From assembly GCA_965242595.1 (NCBI GenBank), contig OZ251464.1, forward strand, positions 1,922,001 through 1,986,000: a stretch of 64,000 nt of DNA, in the 5' to 3' direction. A program made the position numbers and the translations under genes. Below the pieces are notes generated by a model. The model worked only from the letters and a program-made list of their open reading frames with translations. It made no database searches and was not told the DNA's origin. The stretch comes from SP197 sp965242595. Its GTDB lineage: Bacteria > Pseudomonadota > Alphaproteobacteria > SP197. Of this stretch, positions 45,745 to 53,407 are shown one piece after another (the stretch's first letter is position 1; every line of letters starts with the position of its first letter).

Positions 45745-46208
45745 TGAATATGACGCCGAAACCCATTCTGCTTTCCGTAAAGCCTCGCTTCGCGAGTCTT
45801 ATTTTCGATGGCCGGAAGAAGGTGGAATTGCGAAGAAGATTCTTGAAGGATGCAATGGATCGCGATGCGTTCATATATGTTACCAGCCCGGAGAAAGAGC
45901 TTCGCGGCGGTTTTCGAGTAGGGCAGATCAGGCACGGAGCGCCCGACGATATATGGAATGACGTCCAACAGATGGCACAGCTTGAGAAAAGCGAGTATGA
46001 CGCATACTATGCCGAGAGCGCCATGGCTTATGCATTGGTCATTACAGAGATATGGAGATGCGATATTCCTCTGTGCTTTCAAACTCTCAAGCGTCGCTTC
46101 CCGGAATTCGTGGTGCCACAATCCTGGAGATATGTTCGGCCAGAGGAATATGAATTCTTTTGCGATGTGAAGCGGGAGGCATCATTGTGCTCTGCGCACA
46201 CCGCCTAG
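45744..46208 (+). CDS. ASCH-domain protein
   Basis: A 154-residue ASCH (PUA-like fold) protein. It has ILLSVKPRFASLIFDGRKKV, ELRRRF (the ASCH K-x-ELR signature) and FIYVTSPEKELRGGFRVGQI. ASCH domains bind RNA or modified nucleotides and often partner toxins or acetyltransferases. The ATG overlaps the stop of the GNAT-PIN gene by one base (TGATG), so the two are co-translated. A GTG three bases upstream is another possible start. It converges on NADAR-hsdS with a 4-bp gap. Confidence 0.85.
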   Translation: MNMTPKPILLSVKPRFASLIFDGRKKVELRRRFLKDAMDRDAFIYVTSPEKELRGGFRVGQIRHGAPDDIWNDVQQMAQLEKSEYDAYYAESAMAYALVITEIWRCDIPLCFQTLKRRFPEFVVPQSWRYVRPEEYEFFCDVKREASLCSAHTA

Positions 46209-46212
46209 GCCC

Positions 46213-48249
46213 TTATTCGCATAACGAGCATTGGCCGCTGACGGCGGCGGAGATAAGGGCGGCGCGGCGTTCCTTCAGCAAAGCGATGCTCTCCCGCGCC
46301 TTGCTCGCCAGCGCGTCGAGGCGCGCGGTTTCGCGGTCGAGGTGGTCGGCGATGGCGCGTTGTTGGGGAGGGGGTGGCACAGGTATGAACATGTTCGCAA
46401 GAAAATCGCCATCCACATGTGGTATGCCCATGCCAACAGTTTCAGATCTTACAAGCTCTTCCTGGCCCTTGCACATCCAAAACAGAAAACGGTCATCGAT
46501 TTCTGTCGGTATAACCTTTGCTACTGTGGATGAAACAATTCCCGCTTTCGAGTGTAAAAATTCTCCTGCATTGGCGCCATCCCACAACAATAAGACATCA
46601 CCATTCTCCGCGTAAAGAGAATCGCGCCCGGCCGTCACAAACTCAGGCTCTTCAATCTCTCCACGGAGATACCCCATGGACAAGTAAGGAGCAGTCTTGG
46701 CGTCGGGGAGATTGCCCTCTGACGAAGACGGTATTCGTCCCTTTATCGTACGAACAAGATATTTGAAACGCTTCTTGATCCAACCCGGCGGAATACTCTG
46801 ACAAGGCTTTACCCCGCTGCCCCCCGCAACGGCCGTGCGATCTCTGCCCTCGGCAGAAGCGCCCCGTCCACACGCAGCGTCTCTTGGGGCGATGCCATGG
46901 GTGACAGCGTGGGCGATGAGGGCGTGGCGCTTCTCGGCCAGCAGGTCCAGCAGACGTTGCTTCGCCGCCACCAGCGCGTCCAGCCGCGCCGTCTCCCGAC
47001 CGAGGTAATCGGCGATGGCGCGTTGTTGGGAGAGGGAAGGAAGGGGAACGCAGAGATTGGCAATACCTTGAGAGGTGAGACCCGGCTGCGCTGCCGATTC
47101 GGAATAGCGATTGAGATCCATTGTCTTCAAGAGATTGACAAACCATTCGATATTGTGGGATTCGTGCAGTGTTGCCACAATAGCATGCTCAGAGACCCAC
47201 AACCGGCCTGAAACCAGATGCACATTTCCGCACAGAGCTCCTTGACGTCCTATCAGAGCGAAAGTGCCATCATGTGTGAAGCTGTCCGTGTAGCCTCTCA
47301 ACCCGTTACCCCCATAGACAGGATATAAACCTTTTTCTTCTATAGCTCCTGACGTTATCCCCTCCCCGCTCCTCATATGCGAGATTCTCTTCAACTTTAC
47401 TACTTTCCAGGATTCGGGAATTTCAGGCGCAAAATCGATGTCTGTGCGCTTCATCGGTGCGTTGCAATCCAGATCGCGGCCGCCCTGACACCGTTTTTGA
47501 TCGGAGTTTGCATGCAAAGATAACGATGGTTTAGTGAAACTCATCTGACCATCCTCCGTTTTGTTGTGTGATTGTTCAAACAAATCATGCTGAATCCTCT
47601 TACGCCACTGTGATAAAGGAAGCAGCGTAAGGGACGAATCTACGCCCTCACTCATATGTTCAAAATCCCTCCCATCTATCCTTCCGATGAACTTCCCAAA
47701 CAATCGAAAATCGGGAATAGATAGCGGATCTACAGTCACAAAGCTTTCATGGCTTCTATGTTTCAGCTCATCCCTTAATTCCATAAGCAATTGCCCCAAG
47801 ACATTTATGCCGGCAAGCATACCATTTTCTGTCACTTTTGCACCCCAGAAACTGTCTCTGCGAGACCTTTCGACTATGGGGAGATTACCGGTTTCCAGCA
47901 GCAATTCGCGGAACTTCGTTAAGCTATGGGCCAATTTCACCCGCAGACACCATCGCATAATATCTATTCGAACGTCTTCCCAGTCCGGGCGAGACTGTTT
48001 TCGGAACCGCTTACTACGCATTTTTGCGGCCATCGGGCTTCGTTCGTCGATGATCCGGCGTTGGACGCCTTGGTCATGCGGGAAGCGGCACGCCTGATAG
48101 AGCGCTTCCGAGGTTTGGATTCGGGCATCGTTCACTCTCAAGGGGAAACCAGCCGCCATATTAGACAATCCCCCAAACTGCTCTTTCGTCTTGGAAAACA
48201 CAGCACTCGTAGCAGGATCATACACCTGAGTCTTATCGGCCTTGAACAT
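46213..48249 (-). CDS. hsdS: NADAR domain fused to type I specificity subunit HsdS
   Basis: One 678-residue frame joins two functions. Residues about 17-160 are a NADAR (YbiA/RibX-like) domain: FGGLSNMAAGFPLRV, IQTSEALYQACRFPHDQ, DIMRWCLRVKLAHSL and VERSRRDSFWGAKVTENGML. After a polar linker, residues about 266-678 are a standard HsdS with two target-recognition domains. Each is followed by a conserved helix, QQRAIADYLGRETARLDALV and QQRAIADHLDRETARLDALA. Met266 (47454) could serve as an internal start for HsdS alone, but no ribosome site is evident. NADAR enzymes act on ADP-ribose derivatives. The recognition domains are AT-rich and the conserved helices GC-rich, a mosaic pattern. Confidence 0.85.
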   Translation of the reverse strand: MFKADKTQVYDPATSAVFSKTKEQFGGLSNMAAGFPLRVNDARIQTSEALYQACRFPHDQGVQRRIIDERSPMAAKMRSKRFRKQSRPDWEDVRIDIMRWCLRVKLAHSLTKFRELLLETGNLPIVERSRRDSFWGAKVTENGMLAGINVLGQLLMELRDELKHRSHESFVTVDPLSIPDFRLFGKFIGRIDGRDFEHMSEGVDSSLTLLPLSQWRKRIQHDLFEQSHNKTEDGQMSFTKPSLSLHANSDQKRCQGGRDLDCNAPMKRTDIDFAPEIPESWKVVKLKRISHMRSGEGITSGAIEEKGLYPVYGGNGLRGYTDSFTHDGTFALIGRQGALCGNVHLVSGRLWVSEHAIVATLHESHNIEWFVNLLKTMDLNRYSESAAQPGLTSQGIANLCVPLPSLSQQRAIADYLGRETARLDALVAAKQRLLDLLAEKRHALIAHAVTHGIAPRDAACGRGASAEGRDRTAVAGGSGVKPCQSIPPGWIKKRFKYLVRTIKGRIPSSSEGNLPDAKTAPYLSMGYLRGEIEEPEFVTAGRDSLYAENGDVLLLWDGANAGEFLHSKAGIVSSTVAKVIPTEIDDRFLFWMCKGQEELVRSETVGMGIPHVDGDFLANMFIPVPPPPQQRAIADHLDRETARLDALASKARESIALLKERRAALISAAVSGQCSLCE

Positions 48250-48270
48250 TGAGACGAATCCCTCTGAATC

Positions 48271-49284
48271 TCACACCATACACCGATAAGATGCTTCTGC
48301 ATTAGTCATCCGATGGAACAATGGGTACCAAGGATCGTTTGCCCATAATGCCAGAGGAGCGCTATTTGGGCAATTGCGAAAAGTCACAACCAACGATCCG
48401 AAACCTAAAGTCTCAAGCACTGAATTTCCCAATGGGCGGTGAAATGGCTTTAGATTCAAACATTTTTCTCGAATCCATGCACCTTTCATGAGGAATTCTT
48501 TCTCAAGAATTTGCCTTCCGTACTCGCTCGAGAATATCTTATTTCTACTGGGTTTGCCCGCGGTGCGAGGTTGAGGTATGTATTGCTTCAGGGTATCAAT
48601 GTATTTGACAATTAAATGATCATCATAAGTAGAGGTGGGACGAAGTACGTCCGGCGAGTCTGTGTGGCTGATTCGATCTTCGAACTTTATCTTACGCCAC
48701 CATCTTAGTTTTACCCTTTTACCTGCATCCTTCGCAACTCTCCTTATGTTTTTGCTAGCATAGCAGTATCCCCTAGTATGCAGTGCAATGGTTATGACGT
48801 GAATTGTCGCATTGTCGGCCATATGGTCGGTGACCCATGGTTCCAAATCTTGCTTAATTCGGTTGCCAGTAAAGAGCGCATCGTCGAGATAAACGAAGCT
48901 ATGTGGATTCTTGCCGCAGCTATTCACCGAGAAGCCACATTCCTTGCTCAGTATCTCATTGAACAAGGCAAGCATATCTTTTTGACTGTTGCCTCCCCTT
49001 TGAATGTCAAGAAATTTCACATTTTTCCAGAAAGAACACGGCTCATCTCCCACCAGCTTTTCAGCTCGATAAACGGATTCAAGAAATCTCTTCACTCTTC
49101 TTTCGGAGAAGTATGTTCGCTTCAAGACATGATCCATTTCGCGCAGGATCGGTAGCTGTGCCTCTTTATCGAATTGGCGAAGCCACTTCTCCACATGCCC
49201 GGGCGTCGGTGGACCGCAAGCACCTTTGCGGTAATCGCTTATGGTTTCTACCATCGACTCGATGAGGCGGCTTTTCTCGCTCAT
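48271..49284 (-). CDS. Phosphoribosyltransferase-like (PRTase-CE type) protein
   Basis: A 337-residue protein between hsdM and hsdS. VEKWLRQFDKEAQLPILREM (about residues 31-50) and the PRPP-loop-like FVYLDDALFTGNRIKQDLEP (130-149) match the PRTase-CE family seen in prokaryotic conflict systems. The hydrophobic strand plus DD-xxxTG is the PRTase signature. Beyond residue 170 I recognise nothing. The ATG overlaps the hsdM stop by 4 bp, and hsdS starts 21 bp downstream, so it is an integral operon member. The likely chemistry is on a nucleotide or ADP-ribose-like substrate; this is inference. Confidence 0.7.
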   Translation of the reverse strand: MSEKSRLIESMVETISDYRKGACGPPTPGHVEKWLRQFDKEAQLPILREMDHVLKRTYFSERRVKRFLESVYRAEKLVGDEPCSFWKNVKFLDIQRGGNSQKDMLALFNEILSKECGFSVNSCGKNPHSFVYLDDALFTGNRIKQDLEPWVTDHMADNATIHVITIALHTRGYCYASKNIRRVAKDAGKRVKLRWWRKIKFEDRISHTDSPDVLRPTSTYDDHLIVKYIDTLKQYIPQPRTAGKPSRNKIFSSEYGRQILEKEFLMKGAWIREKCLNLKPFHRPLGNSVLETLGFGSLVVTFRNCPNSAPLALWANDPWYPLFHRMTNAEASYRCMV

Positions 49285-51278
49285 GGTTGTTCTCCCATAA
49301 GGACGTCGTCCAACAGCCGCGCGATCTCGGCCTCCGTCGCCTTCAAGTCGGCATCGATCTCTTCCAGCGGGCGCGGTGGCGTGTATGTGTAGAAATAGCG
49401 GTTGAAGGCGATCTCGTAGCCCACCTTGTCCTTCTCCCGCTCCATCCAGGCGTCGGGAACATGGGGCTGGACCTCGCGTCGGAAATAGGCGTCGACGTCC
49501 TGCTTGAGGGGCACGTTCTCTATGTCGCGCAGGGCCGGGTCGGGCTCATATCCGTCCCTTCCCTTCGCGACCGGCGCGGCATCCGCATCCTTCGCGGTGA
49601 AGACATCGCGGAACAGCTTCCACTCCTGTTGCGTCCAGCGGGAGCCATGCTGGCGCAGCAGGGCGCGGATGCGGTCGCGGACGGCGTTCCAGTCCGCCAG
49701 CGCCTCGCGCCCGAGCGCCCGGTCGATGGCCTGCACATCGTCGAGCAATTGCGGGCAGGCGTCGAGGAAGCGCGCCTTGTCGGCGACGGTCATCCGGTAG
49801 CGCAGCCGCAGCGGGCGCTCGACGGTGACGCGGGTATAGCCGAAATCGGCGTTGTCGAACAGCTTGCAGCGCTCGTCGTCCGCGAAGCGCCCATAGCGGC
49901 GAACGATCTCTTCGATCTGGCTCTCGGCGATATGGCGGCGCTTGGATCCGAGGTTGCGCCGGCTTTCGGCGCTGCCGCCGGCGCTCCACAGATCGCGCGC
50001 GTCCACAAGCTGGATGCGGCCCTGGCGCCGCCGCTGCTTGCGGTTGGTGACGATCCAGACATAGGTGCCGATGCCGGTGTTGTAGAACATCTGCTCTGGC
50101 AGCGCGACGATGGCTTCGAGCCAGTCGTTCTCGACGATCCATCTGCGGATCTCGCTTTCGCCCGAGCCGGCGCCGCCGGCGAACAGCGGCGAGCCGCTGA
50201 AGACGATGGCGAGGCGCGAGCCATGCTTGTGCTCGTGCGGCGCGACCTCCTGGAACTTCGCGATCATGTGCTGGAGAAACAGCAGCGCGCCATCGCTCAC
50301 CCGCGGCAGGCCGGCGCCGAAGCGGCCGTCGAAACCCTGCTTTTCGTGCTCGCGCGCGATCTCGCTGCGCTGTCTCTTCCAGTCCACGCCGAAGGGCGGA
50401 TTGGTGAGAAAGTAATCGAAGGTCTCGCCGCCGAATTTGTCTTCCGTAAGGCTGTCGCCGGGGCGGATGTTGTCGTCGTCGCCGCCACCGTTGTGATCCA
50501 CCTGTTTCATCAGCATGTCGGAGGCGGCGGTGGCAAAGGCGCGATCGTTGTAATCCTGGCCATAGACGAAGAGTTTCGCCCCGGTGTGGTGCTCGCGCAG
50601 ATAGTTCTGGGCCTCGGCCAGCATGCCGCCGGTGCCGCAGGCCGGATCCAGCAGCTTGCGCACCGTGCCGGGGGTTGCCAGCAGCGCATCGTCCTCGATG
50701 AACAGGAGGCTCACCATCAGCCGGATCACCTCGCGCGGCGTGAAGTGGTCGCCGGCGGTCTCGTTCGCCAGCTCGTTGAAGCGGCGGATCAGGTTCTCGA
50801 AAATCAGGCCCATCTGCCGGTTCGGAACCTTGTCCGGATGCAGGTCCACGGCGCGGAAGCGGGCGACCACGAGATAGAGGATGTTCGCCTCGTCCATCCT
50901 GTCGATTTCGTTCCCGAACTCGAAATATTCGAAGATGCTGCGCACATTGGCCGAGAAGCCCTGGATATAGCCGGCAAGATGGTCCGCGATCCGGTCCGGA
51001 TCGCCCTTCAGGCGCTCGAAATCGAGCGGCGAGCGGTTGTGGAAACGCTGACCCGCCACCGCATTCAGCCGCGCCTCCAGCGCCTCGCCCTCGAGCCTGC
51101 CCCGCCAGCGCTCGTTCTCCGCGAGAACCTTCGCCTTGGTGGGGGCAAGCACGCAGTCGAAGCGGCGCAGCACGGTCATCGGCAGCATGACGCGCTCATA
51201 TTGCGGTGGGCGATAGGGACCGCGCAGCAGGTCGGCGATCTGCCAGATCAGGTTCGCAAAATCGCCGCGTTCGCCCAT
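49281..51278 (-). CDS. hsdM: Type I restriction-modification methyltransferase subunit HsdM
   Basis: N6-adenine DNA methyltransferase subunit, 665 residues. The N-terminal helical domain (FANLIWQIADLLRGPYRPPQ) precedes the catalytic fold, with motif I LLDPACGTGGMLAEAQNYLR and motif IV FDYFLTNPPFGVDWKRQ. FTPREVIRLMVSLL is also typical. The start ATG at 51278 is preceded by a GGAG-containing purine run; the frame is open to 51449 without family similarity. It leads the hsdM-PRTase-hsdS operon and is divergent from the XRE-ImmA gene. The C-terminal about 100 residues are longer than in many HsdM proteins. Confidence 0.95.
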   Translation of the reverse strand: MGERGDFANLIWQIADLLRGPYRPPQYERVMLPMTVLRRFDCVLAPTKAKVLAENERWRGRLEGEALEARLNAVAGQRFHNRSPLDFERLKGDPDRIADHLAGYIQGFSANVRSIFEYFEFGNEIDRMDEANILYLVVARFRAVDLHPDKVPNRQMGLIFENLIRRFNELANETAGDHFTPREVIRLMVSLLFIEDDALLATPGTVRKLLDPACGTGGMLAEAQNYLREHHTGAKLFVYGQDYNDRAFATAASDMLMKQVDHNGGGDDDNIRPGDSLTEDKFGGETFDYFLTNPPFGVDWKRQRSEIAREHEKQGFDGRFGAGLPRVSDGALLFLQHMIAKFQEVAPHEHKHGSRLAIVFSGSPLFAGGAGSGESEIRRWIVENDWLEAIVALPEQMFYNTGIGTYVWIVTNRKQRRRQGRIQLVDARDLWSAGGSAESRRNLGSKRRHIAESQIEEIVRRYGRFADDERCKLFDNADFGYTRVTVERPLRLRYRMTVADKARFLDACPQLLDDVQAIDRALGREALADWNAVRDRIRALLRQHGSRWTQQEWKLFRDVFTAKDADAAPVAKGRDGYEPDPALRDIENVPLKQDVDAYFRREVQPHVPDAWMEREKDKVGYEIAFNRYFYTYTPPRPLEEIDADLKATEAEIARLLDDVLMGEQP

Positions 51279-51481
51279 CCGCCACCCCGCTCCCGGACCT
51301 GCGGGCAGAAAGCGCCCGCCAGGCAAGGCCCGCTTCGCCCCCCCAACACAAAGATAGCAGCCCCCCACCCCAGTGTCTTCACCCCCCACACCCAGCCCCG
51401 GCCCGTCGGGGGGTGGGCTGGAGGTGGAGCGGGCTTCGTTCCCCGGCATGGGGACTACAGGGTCGCGGTGTCAAACGGTGG

Positions 51482-51512
51482 TTGATAAATGTTCTATATC
51501 GGTTCTATATCG
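51482..51512 (+). promoter_or_regulatory. Promoter with two tandem 11-bp operator-like repeats
   Basis: GTTCTATATCG occurs twice head to tail (51491-51501 and 51502-51512). TTGATA at 51482-51487 and CTATAT at 51505-51510 (17-bp spacing) form a promoter that the repeats overlap, 39 bp before the XRE-ImmA start. A repressor bound to the repeats would block this promoter, as expected for autoregulation by the XRE protein. Confidence 0.6.
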
Positions 51513-51550
51513 GGCGATTTTGTCAACCTGTGGAACGAGGGAGAGGAGCG

Positions 51551-52699
51551 ATGATGGGGCAAAGGCTCAGGGCCTCCCGCTCTGCCGCAGGCCTGTCTCT
51601 GCGGGAGGCGGCGGCCAGAATCGGCCAGCGCGTGACGGCGCAGGCCATCGGCAAATATGAGCGCGGCGAGGCCATGCCGTCCTCCGGGGTTCTGATCGCG
51701 CTTGCCGACGCGCTCGGCGTGTCCGTGGACTATCTGGCCAGCGATCGGAACATGGCGCTCGAGGCCGTCGAGTTCCGCCGGAAGAGGCTCATGGGCAGGC
51801 GCGAGCAAGCCCGGATCGAGGCCAGGGTGTTGCACCTGCTGGAACGCTATCTCACGGTCGAGGAGCTGCTCGCCCTGCCGAGCGTCGCCTGGGACCGGCC
51901 GCGAGAGGCCCCCTGGCCGGTGCTGCGCCATCCGGCCGAGGCCGAACACGCCGCGCAGGGGCTTCGCGCTCACTGGGGGCTGGGTTTCGATCCGATCGCG
52001 AATCTGGTCGAGCTGTCGGAAGAACGCGGCATCAAGGTGGTCGCGGCGGATATCGCCGGTGTCGATGGCCTGACGGCCAGGGTCCGCCGCGAAGACGGCA
52101 GCGCGGCATCCATCATCGTCGTGAACCGGGAGCACTGGGGCGAGCGGCAGCGCTTCACGATAGCGCATGAGCTCGGCCACATGGTCCTGGATGTTGCCGC
52201 GAAGATCGACGATGAGAAGGCGGCGCACCGCTTCGCCGGGGCGTTTCTTATGCCGGCGGAGACGCTTCGGGCCGAGATCGGCAGGCGCCGCAGCTGCGTG
52301 GGCTGGGACGAACTCTTCGAATTGAAACGAATTTTCGGCGTCAGCGCGCAGGCCCTTACCTATCGCTGCAAGGATCTCGGCATCTTCAGTCTTGCGTTGT
52401 TCCGGCAGCTGTTCGACGAATTCTCCCGGCGCGGCTGGCGCAGCCCGCCATATCGGGAACCCCATGTCGTGCCACGCGAGGAGCCCAGGCGCTTCGAGCG
52501 CCTGTGCCTGCGCGCTCTCGCGGAAGGCGCGATCTCGGAGGCCAAGGCGGCCGAGCTTCTGGGAAGCTCGGTCCACGAGTTGAATCGCAGGATGGAAGCC
52601 CCTCCCGAGCTGGAACCTGCCGCCGACCGAGCCTGCGGCTCCATCGCCCCGGCGCACGGGCTTTATCTGGCGGCGGCGCGCTATGGTGGGGAGGGGTGA
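51551..52699 (+). CDS. XRE helix-turn-helix/ImmA-IrrE metallopeptidase regulator
   Basis: A 382-residue fusion of an XRE DNA-binding domain (residues 2-62; LSLREAAARIGQRVTAQAIG) and an ImmA/IrrE zinc peptidase domain. HELGH is at 206-210 with flanking RQRFTIAHELGHMVLD and ASIIVVNREHWG. Such proteins derepress genes by cleaving a repressor, or bind DNA themselves. GAGAGGAG precedes the ATG. Residues 361-382 (ACGSIAPAHGLYLAAARYGG and two more) are not part of this family: they are the C-terminus of TruA in frame, picked up at the island border. The native end is therefore probably near residue 355. Confidence 0.88.
   Translation: MMGQRLRASRSAAGLSLREAAARIGQRVTAQAIGKYERGEAMPSSGVLIALADALGVSVDYLASDRNMALEAVEFRRKRLMGRREQARIEARVLHLLERYLTVEELLALPSVAWDRPREAPWPVLRHPAEAEHAAQGLRAHWGLGFDPIANLVELSEERGIKVVAADIAGVDGLTARVRREDGSAASIIVVNREHWGERQRFTIAHELGHMVLDVAAKIDDEKAAHRFAGAFLMPAETLRAEIGRRRSCVGWDELFELKRIFGVSAQALTYRCKDLGIFSLALFRQLFDEFSRRGWRSPPYREPHVVPREEPRRFERLCLRALAEGAISEAKAAELLGSSVHELNRRMEAPPELEPAADRACGSIAPAHGLYLAAARYGGEG
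52631..52694 (+). repeat. truA 3'-end direct repeat, right island border (att-like)
   Basis: Second copy of the 64-bp truA segment 39007-39070. It encodes the same peptide apart from three substitutions (Ala to Gly, Pro to Ser and Val to Ala), and here it ends in GGEG and a stop, without the 19-residue extension of the intact truA. It is read in frame with the XRE-ImmA gene. It probably marks where the island joins the original chromosome. Confidence 0.75.
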
Positions 52700-52777
52700 A
52701 GGGGTGGGGAGGGGTGAAGGGGTGGGGAGGGGTGAAGGGGTGGGGAGGGGTGAAGGGGTGGGGAGGGGTGAAGGGGG
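52691..52777. repeat. Tandem 18-bp G-rich repeat, about 4.8 copies
   Basis: The unit GAGGGGTGAAGGGGTGGG is repeated at 52691, 52709, 52727, 52745 and 52763 (last copy partial) with no mismatches. It begins within the stop region of the XRE-ImmA gene, directly at the right island border. Runs of four Gs on one strand could form quadruplex structures. It lacks unique spacers, so it is not a CRISPR array. Confidence 0.9.
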
Positions 52778-52802
52778 CTCGATGCCGGCACGCCCAGGGA
52801 GC

Positions 52803-52831
52803 TTGACAATGGGGGCCGCGTTGCTTCAATA
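52803..52831 (+). promoter_or_regulatory. Candidate promoter of the small coiled-coil gene
   Basis: TTGACA (52803-52808), 17 bp, TCAATA (52826-52831), followed 65 bp later by the ATG at 52896. The -35 is perfect and the -10 is weak. Confidence 0.45.
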
Positions 52832-52895
52832 GGGTGTGCTGCCCCAGGGAATCGTGGCAGTCCCCCCTTGGCGGCAACATGGAGAGGTTTCGGAC

Positions 52896-53192
52896 ATGGC
52901 CCTTTCTGCAACCTTCGATGTGCTGGGCGTGACGCACAAGCTGGAAGCCGCCGGTATCGAGCGAAAGCAAGCCGAGGCTCTCGCGCGGGCGAACGAGGCC
53001 GCCGTCACCGTTGCGGTGACCGCCATCGAAGACGACCTTGCCACCAAAAACGACATTCGGGTTGCTGTGGCAGAGCTCGAATCCAGAATCTCGCGGGATA
53101 TCACCAACGCGGTGGTCAAGGTGGTGCTCGCCGTTTCCCTGGTCAACACCGTCATCGGCGGTGTCATCGTTGCGGCGCTGAAGCTGCTGTGA
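52896..53192 (+). CDS. Small coiled-coil membrane protein (DUF1640-like)
   Basis: A 98-residue protein that resembles bacterial DUF1640/CCDC90-like proteins. It begins FDVLGVTHKLEAAGIERKQA, continues with EALARANEAAVTVAVTAIED, then DLATKNDIRVAVAELESRIS (coiled coil), and ends in a hydrophobic helix (residues about 77-96). GGAGAGG is about 9 nt upstream of the ATG. The function is unknown; related proteins are common, often multicopy, near mobile or repeat regions. It stands alone with its own promoter candidate. Confidence 0.75.
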   Translation: MALSATFDVLGVTHKLEAAGIERKQAEALARANEAAVTVAVTAIEDDLATKNDIRVAVAELESRISRDITNAVVKVVLAVSLVNTVIGGVIVAALKLL

Positions 53193-53407
53193 CGGCTTGA
53201 GGAGCTTGCAGGCATGATCGTCGAGCATGGGCTGAGTGTGATGAAGGAATCGTAAGCAGCCCTGCTTTCGCCTCCCCCCTCGATTCTGCAACGGTTCGTC
53301 GGCCGGTGTTTTCGTTCGCGCGCCTGGCGATGGCGCGGGGCGCGGCGGTTTGCCCGTCTTGGGGGGCCCGAGGCCCAATGCAGGCGGAACGCCGGTGAAC
53401 CCGGGGG

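Larger units (their letters stand above)
39007..52694. mobile_element. Defence island flanked by truA 3'-end repeats
   Basis: The interval between the two truA-like repeats carries hsdR, a DarG-like gene, a GNAT-PIN/ASCH pair, NADAR-hsdS, a PRTase-like gene, hsdM and an XRE-ImmA gene. All are accessory functions, and the middle is AT-rich. The genes before the left repeat and after the right repeat (dapD) are core. No integrase, transposase or conjugation gene is inside, so the element is either decayed, mobilised in trans, or spread by homologous exchange. The borders are supported directly; mobility is inferred. Confidence 0.65.

Noticed and set aside
52691..52777. Tandem repeat considered as a CRISPR array
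   Set aside because: Units are contiguous with no spacers and only 18 bp long; no cas gene is present.
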